Below are positions 35,501 to 43,173 of a DNA stretch of 64,000 bases, in pieces (positions within the stretch are counted from its first letter, which is position 1; each line of letters starts with the position of its first letter). The position numbers were made by a program, and so were the translations under genes. The stretch comes from JANRLF01 sp033762815 (lineage in GTDB: Bacteria; Bacteroidota; Bacteroidia; Chitinophagales; CAIOSU01), in the NCBI GenBank assembly GCA_033762815.1, contig JANRLF010000006.1:124001-188000 (forward strand), given 5' to 3'. The notes beneath the pieces were generated by a model, which was not told where the DNA came from, ran no database searches, and was given only the letters and a program-made list of their open reading frames with translations.

Positions 35501-35917
35501 ATTGGTATGGCGTAAAGTAATAGCAAGGCTGTCCACTTTAACAGGAGGAGTGGTTGAGTAAGGCACACCCTGCATAGTACGGTAATTGTACAAACTATCG
35601 TAGGCGATATAGGCCCACTTCAATCTGAACGAGTTGGCAGTATTGTCAGGCCAACGGCTATTCAGCTCCCAAGTATTTACTTTTACTGAATCGCCCAACT
35701 GGCGGGTAATGGAGTCTTCTACCAAACCATAGTTGACCTCAATGTTCTGCAAGGCACGGCTTGAACCGGCTTGTTGCTGCAAATGGTTTTGCTTGATTTG
35801 CTGTACTTGAGAAGGGTTGGCAGTCCTTACATTACCTAATGTAGGTACTACTTGATTTTGCGCCAAGCTATAGAGAGAAATCAATAGAAGGGCGAAAAGT
35901 TGTGTAAACTTTTTCAT
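29582..35917 (-). CDS. Giant T9SS-secreted adhesin with PKD and SprB repeats
   Basis: 2111 residues. Signal peptide MKKFTQLFALLLISLYSLAQ. An N-terminal beta region runs to about 300. PKD domain 1 is at about 306-390. A beta region follows, then PKD 2 and 3 at about 580-665 and 667-753 (with FTDLSTNTPTSWSWSFPGG and YNTPGTYSVTLTATNAGG type motifs). Fourteen SprB repeats lie at about 950-2015, each with VTDANGC or a variant. A T9SS type A sorting domain ends it (FELYPNPTTGNVTIRFEL to VVKRVTLSK). It should be exported by the type IX system and anchored to the surface, as a sticky or gliding-related adhesin. Confidence 0.92.
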   Translation of the reverse strand: MKKFTQLFALLLISLYSLAQNQVVPTLGNVRTANPSQVQQIKQNHLQQQAGSSRALQNIEVNYGLVEDSITRQLGDSVKVNTWELNSRWPDNTANSFRLKWAYIAYDSLYNYRTMQGVPYSTTPPVKVDSLAITLRHTNITGNNDTLIIRVYNLPVAGPSINVSNNITDAILWSDTIVVNTSISPIDFADLRFFPNLTLAANQRFGVGVFYSGDTSNTFELLGVYSDRCPTSCIAYPSIVPDNNFYNIILWNGATSLSGAYASSDLFFDCDASGGFTAANCESFYIQSFLVSAYLTVDIASGIPAPVANFTGTPTTLTAGGSVAFTDLSTNTPTSWSWSFPGGTPSTSTIRNPTITYNTPGTYSVTLTATNAGGNNTFTRTNYITVNSAGGGGTCDSLSHYFVGDTLGLIGSSNGGYIAGHNGYGDRAKAEKFSNANPGYQVTEADYYFGDAMTNNPASFITATVWSNNPATGLPATVLGSETVLITQIISDINDTLPTTVVFNPPITVQDTFFIGWTMTYANGDTVGIITAGSSNAARPNYAYEQFSNNSWFSFTDAANSWDLDLSLLIFPIVCPQAAPAAPVADFTANQTTITVGGNVNFTDLSTNSPTAWSWSFPGGTPSSSTAQNPTNIVYNTAGVYPVTLTASNAGGADTETKTAYITVNAVAAAPVADFTANQTTVTAGGSVNFTDLSTNTPTSWQWTFNGGTPGTSTQRNPSNIVYNTPGTYTVSLVATNATGSDTETKVNYITVTAGNNTYLDCDTFINFDVALANPDTIRLVNTGTWGFISGHNNFGDAAKAELFGNPNPGTPISQAFLLFAVARFNSPTDSVTVSLWDANGTGGAPGTVLASRRVAYSTIAADVAAFRFTTVNFPTNPNPTGDFYIGVSFAYSAGDTIALYHTTDGDIAAGSGTAWELWNTGAWFPYNDPNNSWGLDVSHYIAFQQCVTVTCPTISATSNVTNATCTAANGSATVTGTGGVTPYTFRWGTSPIQTTATASNLTAGSYIVTVTDANGCTGTSSVVIGTNNSTILPNISTTPAVCASTNGTATAAPSGGTAPYNYLWSTNQTTASISALAAGTYTVTITDANGCTTTGTATVTASSGNLSATTATTPATCASATGTATVSVTGGTAPFTYAWSNNQTTSTISNVVAGTYTVSVTDANGCSLTRTATISSTSGTIAVGATATNATCAQSNGTATATVTGATGTATYLWSNNQTTATISGLAAGTYTVTVTDANGCSATASTTVSSPSTPVVTVTNQTNVNCFGTNTGSISVAVTGGSSPYTYLWSNGGNSSTVSNLAAGSYILTLTDAAGCSVTTTRTITQPASALQAAITASTPLSCAGSNNGTITVNATGGTSGYSFAWNTSPVQTNATATGLAAGNYTVTVTDANGCTTTASGTVGAPSNPVTVSVNTDQTSGCGIADGSLTATASNGASPYTFTWNTSPVQNGAVANNLSGGVYTVTVTDAGGCTASGSGTVTEPAPHTASASATPVTCYGGNNGTVNVTVVGGGGNYTYSWSPIANSTSGATGLSAGVYNITVLDNLSGCNAFATATVNQPDSIDIDISSTNVTCFGGNNGVASATVSGGTPGYTYQWLTAPIQTTSAITGLSAGSIILNVTDNAGCQASTTVVITQPVAVGGTISRTNVTCNGLNNGIASIVGTGGTPGYTYLWNTTPQQSGANLSGLAPGSYTVTITDANGCTGTQSTSITQPNALNLTVNGTNVTCNGLSTGAALANATGGTGTIAYAWNTVPAQNNANATGLAAGTYVVTATDANNCSATATVTITQPTALVATANAQAASCNGAGDGAVFATASGGTGTINFSWNTVPPTANDTALNLATGNYTVVATDANGCTATATASVTQPSNITANPSVNNVDCNGGSDGGITLNVSGGNGGFTFEWSDNSTSQNLSNVEAGTYGVTVTDANGCTAQLTGLNVTEPDAIDLTMSSTPETSVGLGGTASVVATGGTGIISYDWSNGQSSSLIINLTAGTYTVTVSDANGCSAVDSVLVDEFVGIAEIAPIRFELYPNPTTGNVTIRFELAKADDLKLEWYNVLGEKISEEQFTAVSRINQQFDLSAQAAGVYFAKISYAGSSVVKRVTLSK
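29870..33066 (-). repeat. Fourteen SprB repeat units inside the adhesin
   Basis: Units of about 70-78 residues share a Cys near the start (NVTCNG type), TGGT, W-T/S, AGTYTVTVTDANGC and a closing TITQP. Third-position changes keep them from being identical in DNA, but they are a likely place for recombination and assembly error. Confidence 0.85.
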
Positions 35918-35971
35918 GTAGATGATTTGTGGTGTTAGCTTATAAATGCCTTAATAGAGTAAAGCAGGGTT

Positions 35972-35998
35972 CAAAAATAACAAGTTTCTGTTATTTTT
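35972..35998 (-). promoter_or_regulatory. Inverted repeat over a candidate -7 element, adhesin promoter
   Basis: On the minus strand TATTTTTG (35979-35972) fits TAnnTTTG. Perfect 10-bp arms AAAAATAACA (35973-35982) and TGTTATTTTT (35989-35998) with a 6-base spacer overlap it. It may be an operator, or an AT-only terminator-like hairpin for the upstream transglycosylase operon. Confidence 0.45.
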
Positions 35999-36048
35999 CT
36001 GAAAAACTTGCACTTTATTGAATAGTAATTAAGCCTATTCTTATAAGC

Positions 36049-36966
36049 CTACTGTAGCGGAATACGCACTTGGTACCCTGTAGAATCGGAAACGGGCAGC
36101 TTATTTTGCCTTATCCAGGGATTGAGCAACTTCAGGTTTTTATAATTGCTGCCCATATCCAAGGCAAACTGAGAAAGGTCATTGATGGTAGTATCTACCT
36201 TCACGGTTTTATAAGGGATTGTTTCATACAAATCTTCCCTGCCCAAATAAAACCCATACTTTTTGGGGTGGGTGAAGATTTCCTTCAACGCCATAATGCG
36301 GAAGATATAGCGCGAGGTTTCTTCATTGAGGTACAAATCGTAATAGCTGCCTACCTTTTGCTGCTTTACAATATCCTTCATGCGATTGTGGCCAATATTG
36401 TACGATGCCGCTGCGAGGGTCCAAGTGCCGAACATTTGTTTGCAGTTTTTCAGGTACTTACAGGCTGCCCGGGTCGATTTCTCCAAATGGAAACGCTCAT
36501 CTACTTCGTCGGTCACCTTTAGGCCCAACTCCTCCGCCGTAGGTTTTAAAAATTGCCAAACCCCTGCAGCACTGCTGGGCGAAATGACATCTCTCAAGCC
36601 ACTTTCCGCTATCGCCAGGTATTTGAAATCATCGGGCACCCCTTCTTCCTTCAATATTTTTTCAATAATCGGCAAAGCCTTGGCACTTTGCTTAAACATT
36701 TGCAAGGAGTTACTGTGCCAATATGTATTCACCAGCAACTCTCTGTCAAAACGTTCCTTTACGTCATTTTGCTCCAAAGGCACCCGCTCTCCGGCAAACT
36801 CAACGTTCATAGGTATCTTAATAGGCAAGATTTTAAGGGCCACCTGCGTAGAATCCGTTTGGCCACTGCCAACCAGGCCTTCCGATGATATTCCGGCACT
36901 GAAAACGAAGGCCAGCAGCACAAAGACTGAAACGATTAAGCTGAGCGAAAAGCTATTGCGGGCCAT
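36049..36966 (-). CDS. Lytic transglycosylase (SLT domain, MltD-like)
   Basis: 305 residues. The N-terminal hydrophobic segment is a signal peptide or anchor. The SLT domain at about 110-215 has the catalytic Glu in YLAIAESGLRD, then SPSSAAGVWQFLKPTAEELG and LAAASYNIGHNRM. The C-terminal part (VDTTINDLSQFALDMGSNYK to VRIPLQ) looks like one LysM-type peptidoglycan-binding module. It cleaves glycan strands in the periplasm. It overlaps DUF2480 by 14 bases and is last in the eight-gene operon. Confidence 0.9.
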   Translation of the reverse strand: MARNSFSLSLIVSVFVLLAFVFSAGISSEGLVGSGQTDSTQVALKILPIKIPMNVEFAGERVPLEQNDVKERFDRELLVNTYWHSNSLQMFKQSAKALPIIEKILKEEGVPDDFKYLAIAESGLRDVISPSSAAGVWQFLKPTAEELGLKVTDEVDERFHLEKSTRAACKYLKNCKQMFGTWTLAAASYNIGHNRMKDIVKQQKVGSYYDLYLNEETSRYIFRIMALKEIFTHPKKYGFYLGREDLYETIPYKTVKVDTTINDLSQFALDMGSNYKNLKLLNPWIRQNKLPVSDSTGYQVRIPLQ

Positions 36967-37501
36967 TATTTTGCTGATTAAGGCTGCTACGTTTATAAAC
37001 AGGTACCGTGGAGCAAGGCTCCCCGTACATTAAACTCCTCACCACCGGCTTTAGTATGTCGGTGATGGCAATATAGGCCGCCTCAGGAATAGATTTATCG
37101 CCACAACCCTTAATAACCACCTTGGCATCTTGAAATTTGGAAACGTCTAACTTCCTTAGATTGTCGAGCATCAACTGCGCCAGCACAGCCTGCTCGTTGC
37201 CGTAATGCACGCTGTGGGCTATTCCATTCAGATAATTGCTTACCAGCATGTAAGCCCAAAGCGGTATCAAGGCATCTGTAGAGCAATAGATGCCCACGGC
37301 TGTATCCCGATATTGCTGCCAGTTATGTTGGCCCAGTGCTTCCCTAAAGGGCTTTTCCATGAGCACCAAGCCTTGCACTAAGAAATCCTTCAAATCAAAT
37401 ACCCGAAGGGGCACTTGTGGATAATAAGTAGCCAAATCGAGGGTGACTAAACCACTCTGCGCAACTCTATTGATGGGTACCGAAGTGTTATCCATTTTCA
37501 T
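36953..37501 (-). CDS. DUF2480 family protein
   Basis: 182 residues, with VTLDLATYYPQVPLRVFDLK, the FREALGQHNWQQYRDTAVGI block, and STDALIPLWAYMLV. This matches DUF2480, a Bacteroidota-specific family. VVIKGCGDKSIPEAAYIAIT near residue 130 is its best-kept part and hints at a catalytic or metal site with Cys. No signal peptide. The function is unknown. Confidence 0.8.
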   Translation of the reverse strand: MKMDNTSVPINRVAQSGLVTLDLATYYPQVPLRVFDLKDFLVQGLVLMEKPFREALGQHNWQQYRDTAVGIYCSTDALIPLWAYMLVSNYLNGIAHSVHYGNEQAVLAQLMLDNLRKLDVSKFQDAKVVIKGCGDKSIPEAAYIAITDILKPVVRSLMYGEPCSTVPVYKRSSLNQQNNGPQ

Positions 37502-37551
37502 TGGTTAGAAGGAACAACAATCGGAAAAGGGAAAAATTCCCGATACCGTAA

Positions 37552-39651
37552 TCAGAAATTGTCGTATTGGTACCTAAGGTCTTCAATCATGGCCTGTTTT
37601 TTCAAAGCAGGCAATACTTCAGACTGTACTTTTTGTTGTGTGGAGAAAGAAAGCTGCTGCTTCACCATATCCATGTTTTCTATTGCAGGACCGGGTGTTA
37701 AGTTTTTCAGTTGCACCACATATACACCAGTTTTACCAATGATAGGTTTCGATACTTCGCCAGGCTTTAAGCCCATAGCCGCACTGGGCACCTTTGGTTC
37801 CACAGCACCTTCAATCATATTGTTGTTGAACGAAAGCTGCTGCACGCTTTGTACACTTCTTCCAGCTTTACTGGCCACGGTTTGCAAGTCTTTGGCCCCT
37901 TCTATTTTTTTCAACAGCATCTCTGCTTTCTTTTCATTTCGCACTTCCGCTTCTATCTCTGTTTTTACATTCTCCACGCTGGCCAAGCCCCTGTCCTTCA
38001 CTTGTGAAAGCCCTGCTACCACATACTTGTCATTAAAGCGGAACACTTTGCTCACCTCGCCTTGCTTGGCGGTAAAAGCCCATTTAACCAATTCCCTAGC
38101 TTGGCCTAAGCTGCTAATGGTATAACTGCCCGGCAACAAATCGCCTGAACTATAAATAGTATTTCCCTTGGCTGTTTCTTTAAAATTCTTGCCTAGTACT
38201 TTGCTCCTAAATTGATTGGCCTGTGCAAACAAGGCATCTTTCGTTTCGCCGCTGGGTACTATTCTCTTACTCAAAAAGGCTACCTTAACACCTGGTTGGG
38301 TGGGCTTTGCATTGGTGATTTGGACAATATTGAATCCTCTATCGGAAGGCACCATAAAGGCATCGCCCTCTTTGTATTGGTAGAAAAGAGCATTGTCAAT
38401 GGTTTGAAATTGGGTACCCGGTTTCACCCAGCCCATACTGCCACCAGTCATTTTTGCCATTTGGTCTTTGCTGCTGTCCAAGTATTGCATAAAATCGGCC
38501 TTACCTTCGTCTATCAATTTAGCTATTGAATCTGCCCAAGTGCGTTTTGGCTCAATTTCCGCCTGGCTGTTTACGGTAATCAATATGGACCTAGCTTCCA
38601 CTGAATCAGGAATCAGCTTCCTGTCCAGCAACTTTGCTACTACAAAGCTGCCGTTGTCAAAATAAGGGCCTACAAAGGTGCCAGTATCGATACGGAAGAA
38701 AGTGTCCTTGATGGCACTGATCAATTCCTCTTTTTTCAAATAACGGGTATCTAATTCTACTTCTGAATTGCGCTTAATGAAAATGGAGTCGTTCTTAGCG
38801 GTTTTAAAGTTTTCAAACTGCTCGTTGATATAGTTTTGTGCCTTCAGCGTATCGGCCTTGGAAGGACGCAATTCGAAAACTACATAGTCCAATACTCGGC
38901 TCGGTTCCAATTCAAAACGCTTTTTATGCTTTTGGATAAATGCCTCATAGTCGCTGTCCGTCAATTTTACTTGGTTGTCAGGTATGGTTACGTAAGGCAG
39001 GTACACAAAATCAATATCAACGCTGGCTTGCTGCAGTTCATATAGTTTCTTGGCTTCCCAGTCAGGGATAGTAAGTGCCTTTCTGATAAGGGAGTAATAT
39101 TTATTGTCCAGCCTTTCCTCTTTCAATGAATTTTCGAACTCCGCCCAACGTCTATGTTTTTCGACACCGGTCATGCCATCTTTGTCATCTTGGTCAAGGT
39201 TGGCAATGTACTTTGCAACAACGGTTCTATCGAACTGTTGCGGGCCGCCGAAAGCTTGCACCACATAAGGACTTGGGTTAGGGCCTTGTACCATGTCATA
39301 CAATTCCATGCCCGTCACCTTGATGCCCAGCTTCTCGCATTCCTGACCCAGCAATTTTTCCTTGATCAAATTGTTCCAAGTTTCGTCAATGATGCCGAAA
39401 CGCATGTCGGGGCTGATTACTTGCCCTTGCATCTGCATACGGGCAGCTTCCTCGCGCTCGTTCACCTTGGTTTGGAAATCCATTAGGGCAATCTCTTCCC
39501 CGTTGATAGTACCTGCATTGATACTTCTGGCACCAAATATACCGGTCTGAGAATTGGTAACGTCCATTATCAGAAAGCCAACAATCGCTAAGGCAATCAA
39601 GCCGACAATTGCGTAGCCAAACTTATTTCTGATGGTAATAATTACGCCCAT
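37552..39651 (-). CDS. PpiD/SurA-type peptidyl-prolyl isomerase
   Basis: 699 residues. One N-terminal membrane helix (AIVGLIALAIVGFLIMDV) anchors it in the inner membrane, with a periplasmic body. The SurA_N-like chaperone part follows (IDETWNNLIKEKLLGQECEKLG). The parvulin domain lies at about 345-455 (EARSILITVN to GFNIVQITN), and a second degenerate one at about 490-640. It folds outer-membrane proteins. It fits with the outer-membrane protein and LptC of the same operon. Confidence 0.88.
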   Translation of the reverse strand: MGVIITIRNKFGYAIVGLIALAIVGFLIMDVTNSQTGIFGARSINAGTINGEEIALMDFQTKVNEREEAARMQMQGQVISPDMRFGIIDETWNNLIKEKLLGQECEKLGIKVTGMELYDMVQGPNPSPYVVQAFGGPQQFDRTVVAKYIANLDQDDKDGMTGVEKHRRWAEFENSLKEERLDNKYYSLIRKALTIPDWEAKKLYELQQASVDIDFVYLPYVTIPDNQVKLTDSDYEAFIQKHKKRFELEPSRVLDYVVFELRPSKADTLKAQNYINEQFENFKTAKNDSIFIKRNSEVELDTRYLKKEELISAIKDTFFRIDTGTFVGPYFDNGSFVVAKLLDRKLIPDSVEARSILITVNSQAEIEPKRTWADSIAKLIDEGKADFMQYLDSSKDQMAKMTGGSMGWVKPGTQFQTIDNALFYQYKEGDAFMVPSDRGFNIVQITNAKPTQPGVKVAFLSKRIVPSGETKDALFAQANQFRSKVLGKNFKETAKGNTIYSSGDLLPGSYTISSLGQARELVKWAFTAKQGEVSKVFRFNDKYVVAGLSQVKDRGLASVENVKTEIEAEVRNEKKAEMLLKKIEGAKDLQTVASKAGRSVQSVQQLSFNNNMIEGAVEPKVPSAAMGLKPGEVSKPIIGKTGVYVVQLKNLTPGPAIENMDMVKQQLSFSTQQKVQSEVLPALKKQAMIEDLRYQYDNF

Positions 39652-39728
39652 GCTAATAATTTTTCAAAAATGAAGTGCAAATTTAACGTTATTCAACTGC
39701 AATGCAAAAATGTATTGTGGTAAGCTGC

Positions 39729-40313
39729 TTAGAAGTCCTCATCAAAATCCTCGGTTTCTTTTAAAATGCTTCCCCGTACATGCTTTATTTCGTATTGGCT
39801 AAAGTCTTCGTTCGACTCAAAACCCTCTCCGTAAATAATTTCTTGCTTGGTAGTTATCTTTACGTACTTGTCCGAGTATATTTTTCTATCCCTTCGTTTC
39901 CATATCAGCTCTTCCGAATTGAGCTTTCTTCCTTCCACATTCACTATCACCACATTGTCGCGCACCATCAGCTCTTCTTTTTGCTCGTAAGCTATACCAT
40001 AATTAGCTGAAAGCTTGCTTTCAATCTTCATACTATCATTGTACATGTACAGCTTTAGGCCCTTTGGAAATTCGGTAGTAGGCTCTCCTTCGGTATGTTT
40101 TATCACTTCAGTAGCAATAATGCGGGCGCGAATCTTACCATAATCGCTATACACTATCTCCACGTTCTTGCCCTTTTCCTCTACCGTATCCTTTTTCTCC
40201 TCTAGCAATTGTTTGTCCTTTTCAGTACTGCCGCATGATTGGAAAAAAATGATAAGTAAGGCAAAGCCCAAAGAATGATAAGAGGATACGGAACATTTCA
40301 GGCGATTAATCAT
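39729..40313 (-). CDS. lptC: LPS export periplasmic component LptC
   Basis: 194 residues from the ATG at 40311-40313; the longer frame from 40355 would overlap the upstream gene by 50 bases. The start gives a hydrophobic segment ending FFQSC, a possible lipoprotein signal. The body is a beta-jellyroll with YSDYGKIRARIIATEV, EFPKGLKLYMY and EELIWKRRDRKIYSDKYV, the classic LptC wording. It passes LPS from LptBFG towards LptA. It overlaps the outer-membrane protein gene by 8 bases. Confidence 0.88.
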   Translation of the reverse strand: MINRLKCSVSSYHSLGFALLIIFFQSCGSTEKDKQLLEEKKDTVEEKGKNVEIVYSDYGKIRARIIATEVIKHTEGEPTTEFPKGLKLYMYNDSMKIESKLSANYGIAYEQKEELMVRDNVVIVNVEGRKLNSEELIWKRRDRKIYSDKYVKITTKQEIIYGEGFESNEDFSQYEIKHVRGSILKETEDFDEDF

Positions 40314-41772
40314 AGCGCCTTTGCTCGAACCATTTGTTGTTAAGGGTAATGGCAATAACGCCCCTAAAGAATTTTTCGCTCACCAAGTTATTGGCATTGG
40401 TGCCTCGTGTACCGCCTTCAAAGCTGATATTCAAATGAGGGTAGCCCATTTTGAAGCGTTCGCGCTTTAAGGGTATCCCAAAGCCCAAACTACCGCCAAT
40501 TTCCCGTATGTCGTTGCCTGCTATGGTAAGGTAGCCATTGTCATAATAAGCCCCTATGCGGTAAAATGTCCGCTTGATAAAGGAGCCAGCAGCCGCATTG
40601 GGTATATATTCCAAGCCTATGGCAGTACGTATATCATTCCGGAAACTAACCGATTCCGTAATGATGCTGTTAAAGTTTTTCCAAGTGGTGTAGGATACGT
40701 CTACCAAGGCTTTCCACTTATCAGCTTGGCTGAACATAAAACCAAAACCAAACTTGGCAGGCACATTCAATTTCAGGGAAAAACCTGAGGTAAAACTCAG
40801 CGTATCAAGAATAAGCAGTCCCGATGAGGTATATACCAAGCGGTCATACACCTTTTCTATACCTGCATTGGTGTTAAGGGGTACACTGGCATAAGCACCG
40901 ATGGTCATGAACACGGCATGCCTCCTCACCTTGACTAATGAATCAATGAAGCCTTTTTTATCGTACAGCGTTTTCTTGTTGAGGTCTTTTCTCCAATCAA
41001 TTACCGTATCAATGGGCAAATACACCAATGAGTCAAGGCCATTGATTTTTACCTGGCTACCGATTTGGCTGGGCCTTTTGAGCCATAATGTATATTGTAC
41101 CCCCACATCGAAAACAGCATCTGCCACTCTTGCATTGGTAGTTTGCCTAGTACTAAGGGTGTTGGAAGAGTCAGGGAAATTGATGATTTGGCTGTAACGC
41201 AATTTGCCGAACAACAAGTTGGCATTGGCCCCTACGGAAAGACGGTGCTTGCTATATTTGGCCTCACTGCCCAGCACTTCCCAGCCAGAACCAACAAACA
41301 ACTTATAGGTACGTCCATCGCCATTGAACAAGCGGGTAAAGCTGCCCACGGTGCTGTCGCTTACTTCTGAAAGTTGGCTGTAGCTGACTTGCGTAAAAGG
41401 GGCAATGCCAAAGGTAAGCCCGCCTGCTTTTCTTTTACCGAAAGGCAACGCCATGGCAAAGTAATCCAAAAAAGCATCGCTGCTGGTATAGGTTGAATCA
41501 GTCGCTTTAATGGACCTTAAGCCATACTTGATGCCCAATTCGAATGTAGTAAACTGCAATTTTGAGTACGAGGCGGGATTGTTGTAGTTGAGGCCCAGCC
41601 AGTCTTGGTAAGCAGCGGAAGCACCTCCCAATGCTCCTACCGCCGCAAAATCAGTGGATTGTGCATCGCCCAAGCCAAAGCGGGAATAAGGGCTCACCTC
41701 TTGCGCTGAAACGGATAGGGACAGAAGAAAAAACAGTAAGCCAATTGTTAACTTACCGTATGGATGCTGCAT
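40306..41772 (-). CDS. Outer-membrane beta-barrel protein
   Basis: 488 residues from the ATG at 41770-41772, which gives the signal peptide HPYGKLTIGLLFFLLSLSVS then AQ. The mature start QEVSPYSRFGLGDAQSTDFA is a hallmark of a Bacteroidota outer-membrane protein found beside coaX and lptC. The rest is alternating beta-strands ending LNNKWFEQRRYD, as in a FadL/OmpP1-like barrel. The substrate is unknown. It overlaps coaX by 20 bases. Confidence 0.8.
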   Translation of the reverse strand: MQHPYGKLTIGLLFFLLSLSVSAQEVSPYSRFGLGDAQSTDFAAVGALGGASAAYQDWLGLNYNNPASYSKLQFTTFELGIKYGLRSIKATDSTYTSSDAFLDYFAMALPFGKRKAGGLTFGIAPFTQVSYSQLSEVSDSTVGSFTRLFNGDGRTYKLFVGSGWEVLGSEAKYSKHRLSVGANANLLFGKLRYSQIINFPDSSNTLSTRQTTNARVADAVFDVGVQYTLWLKRPSQIGSQVKINGLDSLVYLPIDTVIDWRKDLNKKTLYDKKGFIDSLVKVRRHAVFMTIGAYASVPLNTNAGIEKVYDRLVYTSSGLLILDTLSFTSGFSLKLNVPAKFGFGFMFSQADKWKALVDVSYTTWKNFNSIITESVSFRNDIRTAIGLEYIPNAAAGSFIKRTFYRIGAYYDNGYLTIAGNDIREIGGSLGFGIPLKRERFKMGYPHLNISFEGGTRGTNANNLVSEKFFRGVIAITLNNKWFEQRRYD

Positions 41773-42484
41773 TATGGAGCAAGATTTTGTGTAAACCGTA
41801 TAATACCAAATAAGGGACAACAAAGATGTCACTTTTAACATAAGATTCAAAGAATTTGCTGTCGCCCCCGGTAAGCACCACTTTGATACCGGGATATAAT
41901 TCCCTGTAACGCTGAATAATACCGTTTATTTCGGCAGCGGTACCATTTATTACCCCGCTCAGCATTGATTCCTGCGTATTGCCACCAATGAGGTAATCTA
42001 TCTGCTCCTTCTCCAATAAGGGCAACCGACCGGTATAACGCTTCAAAGCCTTAAAGCGCATGCGGATGCCCGGCGAGATGCCGCCACCCTTATATTCGTT
42101 GTCGGCTGTGGCCAATTCGTAAGTAATGCAGGTGCCGGCATCTATTACCAATACATCATCATCAGGATATAGGGCCTTGGCACCTACCGCCGCAGCTATC
42201 CTATCCTTGCCCAAGGTTTTGGGGGTTTTGTATTGATTGTTAATGGGCAGCGGCGTATCGGTATCCAGTTTCAAGTATGCCGAATGCTCTTTGATATAGT
42301 TTTCGGTCTTTATTTTATCGCCCGACACTTCCGATAAAATAGCTCTTTCGATGGTGTACTTACCGTACAAATCCATTAAGTCCTTCTGCTTGAATTTCTT
42401 ATAGGCAGCCGAGTAAACCAGTTCGCTGCCCTTGAAAACGGCCAGCTTGGTGTAGTTGTTCCCAATATCAATGGCCAAATCCAT
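41753..42484 (-). CDS. coaX: Type III pantothenate kinase
   Basis: 243 residues from the ATG at 42482-42484, 1 base after the upstream stop. The ASKHA fold is seen in MDLAIDIGNNYTKLAVFKG (phosphate loop 1), VLVIDAGTCITYEL with the catalytic Asp, GGGISPGIRMRFKAL, and VVLTGGDSKFF. It phosphorylates pantothenate in CoA synthesis, insensitive to feedback in this type. The coaX-OMP-lptC order is common in this phylum. Confidence 0.93.
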   Translation of the reverse strand: MDLAIDIGNNYTKLAVFKGSELVYSAAYKKFKQKDLMDLYGKYTIERAILSEVSGDKIKTENYIKEHSAYLKLDTDTPLPINNQYKTPKTLGKDRIAAAVGAKALYPDDDVLVIDAGTCITYELATADNEYKGGGISPGIRMRFKALKRYTGRLPLLEKEQIDYLIGGNTQESMLSGVINGTAAEINGIIQRYRELYPGIKVVLTGGDSKFFESYVKSDIFVVPYLVLYGLHKILLHNAASIR

Positions 42485-42485
42485 A

Positions 42486-43172
42486 CTACTGTTTTGCGGC
42501 CTTATCATGTATTTGTTGAATGGCATCGGACAACCAAAGATGGGTGCCTTTTTCATTGACCAAAGCGCAGTGCATCATGGCATGGGCTACCGTGCTTGCC
42601 TCAATACCCCTGTATCTTTTTAAAGCACCTTGCAGCAGAAAGCCGAAGCTGTCCAGCAGTTTTTCACCTATCTGTTCCCCGAACCGTTTCTCTTTCCTTT
42701 CGCCCAACAGCAGCGAGGGCCTGAAAATATGCAGGGAAGGAAACCCTAAGCCCTTCAAAGCTTCCTCGATTAGCCCCTTGGTGCGGCTGTAAAATATGAG
42801 GGAATTTTTGTCCGCCCCTAATGATGATACCAATAAATATTGGTTGGCTCCTTGCAATAGGCCCATCTTCGCCACCCTCAGGGGATATTCATAATCTACC
42901 TTTCTGAACTGCTCCTTCGAACCTGCTTGCTTCATGGTAGTGCCTAGGCAGCAGAAAATGTCATCTGCTCTTAATTCGGATGCGTGTTGTTCTATCTGCT
43001 CAAAATCGACTACCACTTGCACCAGTTTTTCATTGATGATGGGCAGTTTCTTTCTTACCGCTACCACTACCTTTGCATATCGCGGTTCCCTCATCAGGTA
43101 ATCGAGCAAATGGCTGCCTATCAGGCCGCTGGCCCCCAACAACAAAGCAGTTCGGGTGGTTTGGCTGTCCAT
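42486..43172 (-). CDS. NAD(P)H-binding oxidoreductase (TIP30/NmrA-like)
   Basis: 228 residues from the ATG at 43170-43172, 1 base after the sulfatase stop. The Rossmann motif is LLLGASGLIGSHLLDYL. CCLGTT, SSLGADKNSLIFYSRTKG (YxxxK) and FRPSLLLGERKEKR follow the TIP30/HTATIP2-like SDR pattern. The likely cofactor is NADPH; the substrate is unknown. Confidence 0.8.
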   Translation of the reverse strand: MDSQTTRTALLLGASGLIGSHLLDYLMREPRYAKVVVAVRKKLPIINEKLVQVVVDFEQIEQHASELRADDIFCCLGTTMKQAGSKEQFRKVDYEYPLRVAKMGLLQGANQYLLVSSLGADKNSLIFYSRTKGLIEEALKGLGFPSLHIFRPSLLLGERKEKRFGEQIGEKLLDSFGFLLQGALKRYRGIEASTVAHAMMHCALVNEKGTHLWLSDAIQQIHDKAAKQ

Positions 43173-43173
43173 G

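Noticed and set aside
41753..41850. Longer start for the outer-membrane protein gene (26 extra residues)
   Set aside because: It would overlap coaX by nearly 100 bases and bury the signal peptide.
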